A stretch of 8,445 nucleotides of DNA from Candidatus Omnitrophota bacterium (lineage in GTDB: Bacteria; Omnitrophota; Omnitrophia; Omnitrophales; Aquincolibacteriaceae). How positions within the stretch are numbered: position 1 is the stretch's first letter; each line of letters starts with the position of its first letter. The stretch is from the NCBI GenBank assembly GCA_023247135.1, contig JAHFHB010000071.1, forward strand, positions 1 through 8,445, read 5' to 3'. This document shows positions 1 to 7,049 of this stretch, one piece after another. Both the position numbers and the translations under genes were made by a program. Under the pieces are notes generated by a model, which made no database searches, had not been told where the DNA came from, and saw only the letters and a program-made list of their open reading frames with translations.

Positions 1-772
1 CGTGATCGCAGGCCGCATTGCTCGGCGCTGAAACAAGCACGCTTTGTCCCTGAGCACGCGCTTGCCGAATCATCTCGACCAGCACGCTGGTCTTCCCCGT
101 ACCGGGCGGCCCGTGCAATAGGAAAATCTCTTCGGCCTCAAAGGCTTTGCACACGGCCCATTTCTGCTGGGCATTCAGCGCCGGATTAAAATAATTGAGT
201 TTGCTTTCCAAAACTGCGTCGCGCTGACCGGGCCGTTTGAGTCCCAGGCTGAGATTGCGCAAATGCGCCAGCCGGCCGTGCGGCGCCTGCCCCACGGTTT
301 TCACGGCTTCATACATGCGGTCAAACGTGGTTTTATTTTCAGCCTTGGCCAGCGAATATTGACTCGCGCGCCCGACCCAACTGGGAATTTTGACGTTGAA
401 TGCGACTGTGATTTCCTTGCGGGTTTTTTCGTAGACAGTGCCAATGGGCCGGTTCGCCGGAGGGATATCGACAGCCGACAATGCCACCACATCCCCCACA
501 CCCAGCGTGTAGCGCGGCAGCCAACGGTCGTTGGCAAATCCAAACGTGATCAGGCGCTGGCCCGCAGGCGTATAATGCATTTCAAAAAGGCCGAGGCGCA
601 GCAGGGCTCTGCCGCGTTTTTCCTGGTCCTCAGGCTTGGTGCGTTCCATCTCTTCTTCAAAACGCCCCTGCTCGAGTTTTTCTTCCTCGCGCAGCAGGCG
701 TATGACATGCGCAAAGTGTTTGGCAATGACTTCTTCGTCAGCGATGGAATAGCGGTGCCGGTCTTTAACCAT
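1..772 (-). CDS. IGHMBP2/SMUBP-2-family SF1B helicase, N-terminal part (runs off window edge)
   Basis: Reading the minus strand from the ATG at 772-770 gives 257 uninterrupted codons to the window edge; the C-terminal RecA domains are missing. The start is firm because an in-frame TAA lies two codons upstream (779-781), though the ribosome site is weak. Residues 13-60 form a charged helix ending in EKRGRALL. Residues 62-130 look like the family's beta-barrel, with VGDVVALS (92-99) and EKTRKEITVAF (115-125). A helical stretch with HGRLAHLRN (165-173) follows. Then come the Q motif LNAQQ (199-203), Walker A GPPGTGKT (221-228, bases 89-112) and motif Ia SAPSNAACD (248-256). This order is that of the Upf1-like superfamily 1B helicases of the IGHMBP2/Hcs1 type, ATP-driven 5'-3' nucleic acid translocases of the cytoplasm. 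The gene starts 45 bp after the giant gene on the same strand, so co-transcription is possible. The cellular role of bacterial members is poorly defined. Confidence 0.9.
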   Translation of the reverse strand, partial: MVKDRHRYSIADEEVIAKHFAHVIRLLREEEKLEQGRFEEEMERTKPEDQEKRGRALLRLGLFEMHYTPAGQRLITFGFANDRWLPRYTLGVGDVVALSAVDIPPANRPIGTVYEKTRKEITVAFNVKIPSWVGRASQYSLAKAENKTTFDRMYEAVKTVGQAPHGRLAHLRNLSLGLKRPGQRDAVLESKLNYFNPALNAQQKWAVCKAFEAEEIFLLHGPPGTGKTSVLVEMIRQARAQGQSVLVSAPSNAACDH

Positions 773-817
773 GCGGAATTATCACCCGCAGGGCGCGGGG
801 ACACAATACCTAATTCA

Positions 818-3800
818 TTACGCAGCGGATTGGAAGGCGTGGCGCACATCCGCGTCCTGCGCCAGTTTATCGAGGTAGCCCATGACCGTTTTAAAAATAG
901 CCGCACTAAATTCAGGCAACACATCGTCAACCCCGCGCCTCAGTGCCTCAGCCTGAATGCGGCGCTGAATCTCGTCGATTTCGCGGGCCAATAAAACAGC
1001 GCTTAAAAATTGCGGCGCGTTCAGGCCGGATTGCAAGTAAAGCCCCTGGCTGACTCGAAAACCCTGAACAGTTGCGACCGCACTCGTTCTTTTAAAATCA
1101 CGCCCTGCCGTCAGCACAAAGAACGGATTCTGCATGCCCGGAATGATGCTCGAAAGAGAGCTCCCCGGCCGGACACCGATCCGGCGGACTTCAACCGGTA
1201 GTTTAGGCAGGCCTTTTTCAGAACCCACCGTATAAACCACCGCGGCCGGCTCCTTGAATTGCCGAAGAAAAGCAGGCGTTCCGGCATCGATCAGCTCGCC
1301 ATCCAGCACCAGCCCGTTTGATTCCGGCGGTTCTGCCCACCCTGGGAAATTTCTTTTGATCGCCGCCGCAAGCAAATCCGCCCTGGCCGGATCAAGTAAG
1401 AATTTGAGTATCGGCAAGTTCTCAGCCCGAATGCCTAAATCATCCAGAACTTCCGTATCCTCCCCGGCGCTGCCCGTCATGTAGTACCGCAGAGCCGCTG
1501 ATTGCACGCGGTCCAGCAGGGCAAACACATCCACATTTCCTCGCGCCGATCCCAAACGTTCGCTTAAGGCTTCAGCGCTGAACGCCGGATCTGTGAGCAC
1601 CGTATTTAAAATCGAGCGGGCATCCGGCAAGCCACGCAGATTTTCAAGCACGGCCTGTTCCAGAATTTGTTTCAGTCCAATAGTTTTTACGCTCTCCGCG
1701 GTTCTCATTTCAGAACGACGTCCAATCAGCCCCTGGGCCATTCGGCTCAAATAATGATGCCTTTCAAACCAAGCGCCGGCACGCCCACTCACCTCCGCCG
1801 TACCCAACGCTGTCCTGAAAGCATTTTCATCCGTCAGAACCGTCAGTAGACGGTATGCATCCGAGCCCTCAAAATACTTATGGTAATAATCGACTGCGCC
1901 CAAATCTTCAAGAATTTTAAGGTCCTGAATTTTGCCGCCCTCCGCATGCAATTTGTGCAAGATCGCATCCGCCCGCCTTTTCCGAACTTCCAGCCCATGC
2001 AACATCACGGCAAATTTGCCTGCCAGCAAGTCCAGGTCAAAGGCTGTCCGGTCTAAAACGAACTCGAAAAAGCGAGCCATGTTCTGAATCAGCCTGCTCG
2101 CGCGATCCTCCTCAGTGCCCGCATCGATACGGATATGCGCACCCGAATTTTCAAGCTCGCGCAAGACGCGTTCCGTAAGCCCCGTCAGGTAATCAGAGAA
2201 AAATTCGTCCGCATTCGCCGATACTGATTTTGTAAACGATCCGCCCTCTTTAAGCACATCGCGAATCTGGCTTTCGCTTTCAAAAGGGTTGAAGACATTC
2301 AGGCTGGGCAGTTCGATCACTTCCAGTTGGACCAAGCTGGCCACCAGGCTTTCGAGCTGCAATTGGCTCATTAAATCTTTTTCCTGTAAAAACTCAGGCA
2401 GCAGTTTTTTGTACTCCTGATCGGACACATTGCGCCATTTGATTTTAAACCAGCCCGTCAGATAGTCCCGGCTGGGCCGCTCCTCCACATCTAAAACGGC
2501 ATAACGAGGGTGTTCCAGTTCTAAATCTTCCACAAGCGCCTCCGGAGGAACATCGGATTGGCCTTTGACCATATCCACCACTCTCTGTTTTTGCGTGTCG
2601 CGGTAAAGGAGATACCCATACCTGGATTTACCGCCGAGAGAATCCCCGTAGGGAGGGAAATGCCCCGGTCGGTCGTACTCTTTAGTGAGAAGGCGCAAAT
2701 GCATAAAGAAGTCAGCGGCTTCCTCGCGTGTCACTTCAAAGGCCAGGTCATCCTGTTTGGGCTGCCGGCCATGTTTGGGGCGCTCAATAATGATTTTGCC
2801 CGGCTGATCTCCGGCATCGTCCGGAGCTGAGTACAAGACTTCAATTTGTTTGTGCTCCATCAAGGGATCCAGAACCATTTCCTGAAGTTGCTGCATAAAT
2901 TGCGGCCGCCGGTTCTCGGACCTTGACACCGGCTTACGGCCAAACCTGGATTTAAACCCGGGTAGATGGTCCAGATACTCCTGCACCCGTTTGGGCGGCT
3001 TGCGATCAAGCTGGCGGTAAAGCCGCTCCACGGTCTCTAGAGCCTGTACCGCTTCGGTATGAGAGTAAAATTCAGGGCGGTTGAAAAGGCTTTGCAGATA
3101 CTCCACAGCCTGATCACGAACCACCCTATTGCCGGCGTTGGCAAATTCCATTTCCGGAAAGGGCAGGTGCAATTTGCTGTAAAGCCAAACGGTGTCAGCA
3201 AACCAGTTAAACGACATGTCCTGGGGAAAAAGCGCGGCCGGCACCGCGGTCCAATGCCTCAGCAGGATGGCCGCTGCGAAAAAAATCCTTGAAACCAGCC
3301 GCAAAAATCCATGAAAGATAAACAGTTCCCAAGGGATTTTATAAGCGGCCGACATCTGCGATCTCAAAAGAAGCCCATTGAAGAACTTGGCGCTCGCAAT
3401 CAACGGCCGGATCAAAAACAAGGCAATGAACCGCTGAATGCGGCTCAACTCAGCCGAGGCAGGCGATATCCAGGCATCTTCTCCGGGCAGCAAGTCCCGG
3501 AGCTCTCTGAGAATCTCTTCAAAGAGTTTGAGTTCCTTTTGCGCATCAAACTGAGCATGGGTTTCGCGCAAATGCCGAATCCTTTCGTCAAATCCAAAAT
3601 AGGTCCGCGCGTCTTCAAGTTCCGACATCGCGCTCATTAAAAATCGGGCTCGCGGACGCGCCTCTTCCGGAAACTCCTGTAAAAACGAGCTGTCTTCCCC
3701 CCGCAGCTGGGGATCCTGAATGCCAAAAATGTAAAAGTTCATAATCAGATCACTCAAACTAAGAAATCCCATGGCATTCTTCCAGTCCATGGGCCCCCGC

Positions 3801-6490
3801 TGCTCATGCCAAACGGAATTCAACTCCTGACGCGATGACGGGGGCAAACCAAAGGGCGAGGTACTCAGATGATCGGCTTTAGGATTGGGATGTGAGAGAA
3901 TGCTGGCACCTCCCAAATCGATCAGTTGAACCCGGTGCAAACCCGCAGGCGTGGGAATCAAAAGTGCGTTATCTGGCTTCAGGTCATGAATGGCCACCCC
4001 CGTTTCAAAAGCCAAACGCACCTGCTCCGCATATTTTTTAAGCACCCCAAGACGCATGCGTGAATTCATATACGGACCCGCAATGTTGAGATCGGCCCCA
4101 TTGCCGCTTTCCAGCAAAAGCGCCGGACCACGCCCGTCCAGTGGCCCCTGCCAAAGCAGGGTTGAGACCCCTTCAAAATCTTTGCGGTTTAAAAATTGGG
4201 TCGCGAGCCCCTCGTTATACAAAACTTCCTGGGCTTTGATTTTTAGAGACTTCGATCCATGCTTTTCGATCACCGGCGGAATCGATTTAAGCACCAGCAC
4301 ATGTTCGGGATCACTGGCGAACAGGTCGACTGAAAATGAAGATTCAAAGTGATCCATAAATGCAAATTCCCGCGGATGCTGTTCCCCGGCGTAAAGAACC
4401 CGAAGCACCTTGCCATCTTCAGACAACTCAACCTGCGAAACAACGCCAGAAGATTCAGGTTCCCGGCGCATCTCGGAACGAAGCTCCGCTGAGTTCACAG
4501 AAGTGCCGGGACTCCGCTCCCGGCGCATCTCGGAGCGCGCCCTCCCTGCCTCCGCCAGCAGCTCCGCAAGACTGCCGTCATATCCAAGCCCCGGCGTCAG
4601 CGGCGCCAGTGAAATGCCTAACTCTGACGGAACCGCTAAAACCTTCTGAGAAAAAGGCGCCTGAAAATTGCGCGCATTGTCATGCCGGAAATGATCCAAC
4701 TCTCTTTCGATCGCCTTCAGCATACCTGCCGCCGTTCTCTCACTGCCCGCCTGCGGGGCATCGGCACCCTTTTCCTCATACACACGCCAAAGCACGTCGA
4801 TGTAGCGTGTGTACTCCGCGCTGTGCCCCAGTTTTTTGCAGGCTGCCAGCTTGCGGATCAACGCATCGCGCCAGGTTTTTATCACCGTCCTGAAATTGGC
4901 GCGGTCAAGCGCCCGCGCAAGATTCACGCCCGCGTGGCGCATCAAGGCATCGTACAAACCGCTGCGCAGATTATTCCGGTAAGAAACGTCAGCGGCCATC
5001 ACTTTGCGGTAAGTTTCACGGCCGCTCACCGTTTTCATGGCCGGCAAAATTACCACATACGAATAGTCTTTGCGCTGGAAAGATTCCTGAAGCCCCTCGC
5101 GGTGAAATCCGCCCGTCACGAGAATCGCCGACTGCTGCGAATGACTGCTCACCAGCTTGTCCAGGTTCTTCTCCATGGCGGCGTCGCGCAAAAGCGCGTC
5201 TTGATAAAAACTGAGTGCGGCAGAGGTTCTCGGGCGTAGTTCAAACGGCAGCAGCGCAAGACATTCCGCGGACGCCGCCAAAAAGTTCCGGTAATCTGCC
5301 AATGACAGTTCCAGCTTGACCAAACTTTTAAGCCAACGCAGTTTATGCTGCTTTGCGCGCAGCGCTTGCTCCTCAGGTGACCGCACAAGTTCCGTTTCGA
5401 TCTGAGCTGCAAGTTTTTCTAGTTCCGCGTAAATTTCAGAACCCTTTACGGCCGTGAGAACGCGGTGCTCCTGCATGAGTTTTTTGAGCTCATCGGCAAG
5501 GGGCAGCGTCTTTCCACGGCGCGCAGACCACTCTGACAGCGCGGCTAAAAAAGCGCCCGGTTCGAGTTCTCCGGTGCGATACGCCTGTTGTTTTTGATTA
5601 AACTCCCTCTGCTCATTTTTTGCCAAAGAGGCCAGCCCGTCTTTCAGGAGCTTCTGCGCGACCGCCTCCACCTCAGCCCGAATTCGAACATCCTCCGGCA
5701 CCCCCTGCCTGGATAGGGCGCCCAGCACCGCTTCTAACCGGGGATAGGTTTTTTGAAATAATCCGGCCTTGCGGCTTTTCTCAATGGCGGGATGGGTTTT
5801 TAAAAATTCCAGCAATCCCGTCAGTTCCCGCTGCCCATCAAAAAAATCATCCATAGCCGCGGTAAAATTCCGCAGGCCAGTTGAAAAAATGCGGCGCCCT
5901 TCCGCCGCAAAATTATTCTGCAGTTCCCCGATCTTTGGCAGAATTTCCGGTTCCGCCTGAACCGCATGCAAGTAATCCCGGTAGTTCTTTTGGTATAAAC
6001 CCCAGTTTTCGATGCCCACATAGTCTGCGCCGGCCGTATCAAAGATCGCGGCCAGTTCGCCGCCGGTCAGTTCCCCGCGCTCCACGTAGGCATTCAATAC
6101 CTGGGCCTTCACCCGCGTATCCGGGAATGAATTCAAAACCGCAGCGTCAAGTTTTCCCTTCCCGCCTTCGAGAGCCACGTTTCTGATTCCGTAATGCTCT
6201 TCCAAAAACTGGATGAGCGCTTGAATGCTGCGCTGCGCGTCTGGTACGGCATGCGCGTCTTGAATGTGGATGATCAAAGGCCGGCCCGGTTTGCCCGTAT
6301 GCACAGCTTGAATTTCACCAAGTTCGGGGGGAATAGAAACTGCCGCGGCTTGCAAAGAAATAGGGGCTGAAGCGGAAAGCGAGGTTTCCGCAAATTGCGC
6401 AAAGCCTGCTCCGATTTGAGCCAGGCAAAACACCGGTAGCAGCAATGCGCTTAAAACACGCGATCTCTTCCTATGAAAAGGGCCGGGCAT
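818..6490 (-). CDS. Giant exported multidomain protein: TIKI/EreA-like domain plus protein-kinase-like domain (1890 aa)
   Basis: This is a single open frame from ATG 6490 to TAA 820-818, preceded by a G-rich stretch that could serve as ribosome site. Residues 1-33 look like a Sec signal peptide: basic HRKRSR, a hydrophobic core, then GFAQ. Residues 70-490 resemble the TIKI/EreA/ChaN/TraB hydrolase superfamily: strand plus IQDAH (76-80), LEGGKG (107-112), GIENW (159-163) and, after a long helical insertion, VTGGFH (458-463) with YVVILP (478-483). A linker at 640-690 carries two RSEMR repeats. Residues 700-960 resemble a protein kinase: VLVLK (Lys735), a helix with Glu755/Glu760, HDLKPDN (835-841) and IDLG (857-860); the glycine loop is not recognisable. 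Hydrophobic segments lie at about 1019-1042 and 1053-1077. Residues 1090-1890 are unrecognised and mostly helical-looking, with a third RSEMR at 1592-1596. Substrate and function are unknown. Domain calls are by motif only; the reading frame is very secure because it spans 5.7 kb without a stop. Confidence 0.85.
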   Translation of the reverse strand: MPGPFHRKRSRVLSALLLPVFCLAQIGAGFAQFAETSLSASAPISLQAAAVSIPPELGEIQAVHTGKPGRPLIIHIQDAHAVPDAQRSIQALIQFLEEHYGIRNVALEGGKGKLDAAVLNSFPDTRVKAQVLNAYVERGELTGGELAAIFDTAGADYVGIENWGLYQKNYRDYLHAVQAEPEILPKIGELQNNFAAEGRRIFSTGLRNFTAAMDDFFDGQRELTGLLEFLKTHPAIEKSRKAGLFQKTYPRLEAVLGALSRQGVPEDVRIRAEVEAVAQKLLKDGLASLAKNEQREFNQKQQAYRTGELEPGAFLAALSEWSARRGKTLPLADELKKLMQEHRVLTAVKGSEIYAELEKLAAQIETELVRSPEEQALRAKQHKLRWLKSLVKLELSLADYRNFLAASAECLALLPFELRPRTSAALSFYQDALLRDAAMEKNLDKLVSSHSQQSAILVTGGFHREGLQESFQRKDYSYVVILPAMKTVSGRETYRKVMAADVSYRNNLRSGLYDALMRHAGVNLARALDRANFRTVIKTWRDALIRKLAACKKLGHSAEYTRYIDVLWRVYEEKGADAPQAGSERTAAGMLKAIERELDHFRHDNARNFQAPFSQKVLAVPSELGISLAPLTPGLGYDGSLAELLAEAGRARSEMRRERSPGTSVNSAELRSEMRREPESSGVVSQVELSEDGKVLRVLYAGEQHPREFAFMDHFESSFSVDLFASDPEHVLVLKSIPPVIEKHGSKSLKIKAQEVLYNEGLATQFLNRKDFEGVSTLLWQGPLDGRGPALLLESGNGADLNIAGPYMNSRMRLGVLKKYAEQVRLAFETGVAIHDLKPDNALLIPTPAGLHRVQLIDLGGASILSHPNPKADHLSTSPFGLPPSSRQELNSVWHEQRGPMDWKNAMGFLSLSDLIMNFYIFGIQDPQLRGEDSSFLQEFPEEARPRARFLMSAMSELEDARTYFGFDERIRHLRETHAQFDAQKELKLFEEILRELRDLLPGEDAWISPASAELSRIQRFIALFLIRPLIASAKFFNGLLLRSQMSAAYKIPWELFIFHGFLRLVSRIFFAAAILLRHWTAVPAALFPQDMSFNWFADTVWLYSKLHLPFPEMEFANAGNRVVRDQAVEYLQSLFNRPEFYSHTEAVQALETVERLYRQLDRKPPKRVQEYLDHLPGFKSRFGRKPVSRSENRRPQFMQQLQEMVLDPLMEHKQIEVLYSAPDDAGDQPGKIIIERPKHGRQPKQDDLAFEVTREEAADFFMHLRLLTKEYDRPGHFPPYGDSLGGKSRYGYLLYRDTQKQRVVDMVKGQSDVPPEALVEDLELEHPRYAVLDVEERPSRDYLTGWFKIKWRNVSDQEYKKLLPEFLQEKDLMSQLQLESLVASLVQLEVIELPSLNVFNPFESESQIRDVLKEGGSFTKSVSANADEFFSDYLTGLTERVLRELENSGAHIRIDAGTEEDRASRLIQNMARFFEFVLDRTAFDLDLLAGKFAVMLHGLEVRKRRADAILHKLHAEGGKIQDLKILEDLGAVDYYHKYFEGSDAYRLLTVLTDENAFRTALGTAEVSGRAGAWFERHHYLSRMAQGLIGRRSEMRTAESVKTIGLKQILEQAVLENLRGLPDARSILNTVLTDPAFSAEALSERLGSARGNVDVFALLDRVQSAALRYYMTGSAGEDTEVLDDLGIRAENLPILKFLLDPARADLLAAAIKRNFPGWAEPPESNGLVLDGELIDAGTPAFLRQFKEPAAVVYTVGSEKGLPKLPVEVRRIGVRPGSSLSSIIPGMQNPFFVLTAGRDFKRTSAVATVQGFRVSQGLYLQSGLNAPQFLSAVLLAREIDEIQRRIQAEALRRGVDDVLPEFSAAIFKTVMGYLDKLAQDADVRHAFQSAA
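1703..1717 (-). repeat. Third RSEMR-coding unit in the giant gene
   Basis: Residues 1592-1596 of the giant protein again read RSEMR, followed by TAES. The codons differ from the first two copies (CGT TCT GAA ATG AGA), so similarity is at peptide level rather than base level. It also falls at what looks like a boundary between two helical regions, which suggests a linker role or an older, diverged copy of the same element. Confidence 0.5.
3260..3436 (-). other. Candidate membrane-associated hydrophobic pair in the giant protein (residues 1019-1077)
   Basis: Residues about 1019-1042 (FIALFLIRPLIASA onward) and 1053-1077 (ending IFFAAAILL) are the only long hydrophobic stretches after the signal peptide. 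Both contain Arg or Lys residues, so they could be amphipathic membrane-binding helices or a transmembrane hairpin. If they form a hairpin, the parts on either side of it would lie on the same side of the membrane. Confidence 0.35.
3611..4393 (-). other. Divergent protein-kinase-like domain within the giant protein (residues about 700-960)
   Basis: Seen in order: a strand VLVLK with the candidate ATP-anchoring Lys735, a helix with Glu755 and Glu760 as candidate salt-bridge partners, the catalytic-loop motif HDLKPDN (835-841, bases 3968-3988) with Asp836, Lys838 and Asn841, and IDLGGAS (857-863), where DLG stands for the usual DFG. The usual His-Arg-Asp reads Ile-His-Asp. The glycine-rich loop would be FESSFSVDLFA (714-724) and has no glycines. 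The catalytic Asp, Lys, Asn and metal-binding Asp all look present, so activity is possible, but ATP binding may be unusual. A small-molecule kinase of the same fold is an alternative. Confidence 0.65.
4460..4537 (-). repeat. Two in-frame copies of a RSEMRRE-coding repeat, 57-bp period
   Basis: The coding strand carries two 21-base blocks that differ only at two third-codon positions, both encoding RSEMRRE (residues 652-658 and 671-677). On the plus strand the identical 17-base core TCCCGGCGCATCTCGGA lies at 4461-4477 and 4518-4534, offset by exactly 57 bp. The copies sit in the linker between the hydrolase-like and kinase-like domains. The 19-residue units also share a Val and a terminal Glu-Leu, 10 of 19 residues in all. 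Confidence 0.85.
4506..4537. repeat. Overlapping inverted repeats inside the RSEMR repeat
   Basis: CCGGGA (4506-4511) and TCCCGG (4518-4523) are perfect inverted repeats around CTCCGC. An overlapping pair, CGCTCC (4515-4520) and GGAGCG (4532-4537), encloses 11 bases. The two hairpins are mutually exclusive. The structure lies within coding sequence and recalls palindromic coding-region elements such as those of Rickettsia; this is an analogy, not a homology claim. Confidence 0.5.
5021..6283 (-). other. TIKI/EreA/TraB-like hydrolase-type domain within the giant protein (residues about 70-490)
   Basis: The domain opens with a hydrophobic strand ending in DAH (residues 78-80) and a second strand ending in LEGG (107-110). 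It closes with ILVTGGFH (456-463) followed by the strand YVVILP. Early His and Glu motifs with a late Gly-x-x-His motif are the hallmark of the erythromycin-esterase/TIKI/TraB/ChaN superfamily, whose members are thought to be metal-dependent peptidases or esterases, or haem/iron binders. Residues 180-450 between the motifs are long, charged and helical, giving a domain longer than typical ChaN or TIKI proteins. Assignment is by motif pattern; the activity is unknown. Confidence 0.5.
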
Positions 6491-6532
6491 ACGGATAGTC
6501 CCCCCAGACAGACGGGTTCTCTCTTTTTCTAA

Positions 6533-6548
6533 AAAAAGTATACTTTTT
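6533..6548. promoter_or_regulatory. Perfect 16-bp palindrome with embedded TATACT upstream of the giant gene
   Basis: AAAAAGTATACTTTTT is its own reverse complement and lies 43 bp upstream of the giant gene's ATG. On the minus strand it contains TATACT (6542-6537), a good -10 hexamer that would leave a leader of about 40 bases. No convincing -35 hexamer is seen at 16-18 bases. It could be a promoter with an operator overlapping the -10, or a simple AT-rich hairpin. Confidence 0.35.
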
Positions 6549-6609
6549 CAATCACCGTATAAATGATACCTGATGAATGGGGATTCTTGTAGGTGGGCGG
6601 GCAGGGAGC

Positions 6610-6966
6610 TTATTTGCTGCGATTCAGACCGGAAATACCGTGATAGCCTGGCACCGGAGCACTCACGAGATTCGCAACCCCGACAACAACATCCTCTCCC
6701 AGGTGATAAAGGCCGATCCCCAGGCCGCGAAAAACGCCTTCTACGCCGCCCTTTTCGGTCGCGGCTTCCGCGTAAGGATAGTAGACAATCTCGGGAATGG
6801 CCGCTAAAATCCGGCCTAGGCCATTGAGCGCCATAGCGCCTGCTTTCTCGCCGTAAGAGGCAGATGCCATCTGGCCCTCTTTCCAGTTTTCCATGCCCCA
6901 GGCGGCGTAGGCCCGGCCGGCCAGCGTGAGAAGTGCCAGTGCAATTGCCAGTGTTCTTTTTTTCAT
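6610..6966 (-). CDS. Small exported protein resembling the exosortase-associated TIGR04073 family (118 aa)
   Basis: The chosen ATG (6966-6964) has a strong ribosome site, GGAGGA four bases upstream. The frame stays open upstream to an ATG at 7119, but that extension would bury the signal peptide and lacks such a site. Residues 1-21 are a clear Sec signal peptide: MKKR, a Leu/Ala-rich core and a cleavage motif AYA-A. The mature part has LNGLGRILAAIPEI (48-60), an EKGGVEGVFRGLGIG stretch (71-85), then VVVGVANLVSAPVPGY (93-108). A glycine-bearing amphipathic start, a Pro-Glu-Ile motif, a central Gly-rich helix and a closing Pro-Val-Pro match my memory of TIGR04073 proteins, found in genomes with PEP-CTERM/exosortase systems. 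The molecular role of that family is unknown. Location is probably periplasm or outer envelope. The giant gene follows 119 bp downstream on the same strand. Confidence 0.75.
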   Translation of the reverse strand: MKKRTLAIALALLTLAGRAYAAWGMENWKEGQMASASYGEKAGAMALNGLGRILAAIPEIVYYPYAEAATEKGGVEGVFRGLGIGLYHLGEDVVVGVANLVSAPVPGYHGISGLNRSK

Positions 6967-6970
6967 GGAT

Positions 6971-6976
6971 TCCTCC
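6971..6976 (-). promoter_or_regulatory. Ribosome binding site deciding the start at 6966
   Basis: GGAGGA on the minus strand, four bases before the ATG at 6966. It favours this start over the in-frame upstream ATG at 7119 and puts the signal peptide at the true N-terminus. Confidence 0.8.
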
Positions 6977-6992
6977 GACTCACAGATCCTTC

Positions 6993-7014
6993 GCCGTCCT
7001 GCTTCGCAGGCGGC
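6993..7014. promoter_or_regulatory. Stem-loop in the divergent intergenic region near the 118-residue gene
   Basis: GCCG-T-CCTGC-TTC-GCAGG-CGGC forms a nine-pair GC-rich stem with one bulged T and a three-base loop. It lies 27 bases upstream of the ATG at 6966, so it would sit in that gene's leader RNA if transcription starts further right. It has no T-run and is therefore not a standard terminator. It may be a leader structure or part of a dispersed repeat. Confidence 0.4.
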
Positions 7015-7049
7015 TCGGGACGACACCACTAAGTATTGGTCAACACTGC

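Noticed and set aside
785..799. CCCGC/GCGGG stem between the giant gene and the helicase gene, as a terminator
   Set aside because: Five pairs only and no T-run on either side; too weak to call.
550..930. Minus-strand open frame of 126 codons spanning the giant-gene/helicase junction
   Set aside because: It overlaps both genes in another frame, and its Arg/Cys/Trp-rich composition is typical of an out-of-frame reading.
263..994. Plus-strand open frame of 243 codons
   Set aside because: It lies opposite the helicase start and the 3' end of the giant gene, both strongly supported. Its translation is Arg/Phe/His-rich without a recognisable domain.
4360..5239. Two overlapping plus-strand open frames of 177 and 185 codons
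   Set aside because: Antisense to the linker and hydrolase-like region of the giant gene; Pro/Ser/His-rich and lacking domains.
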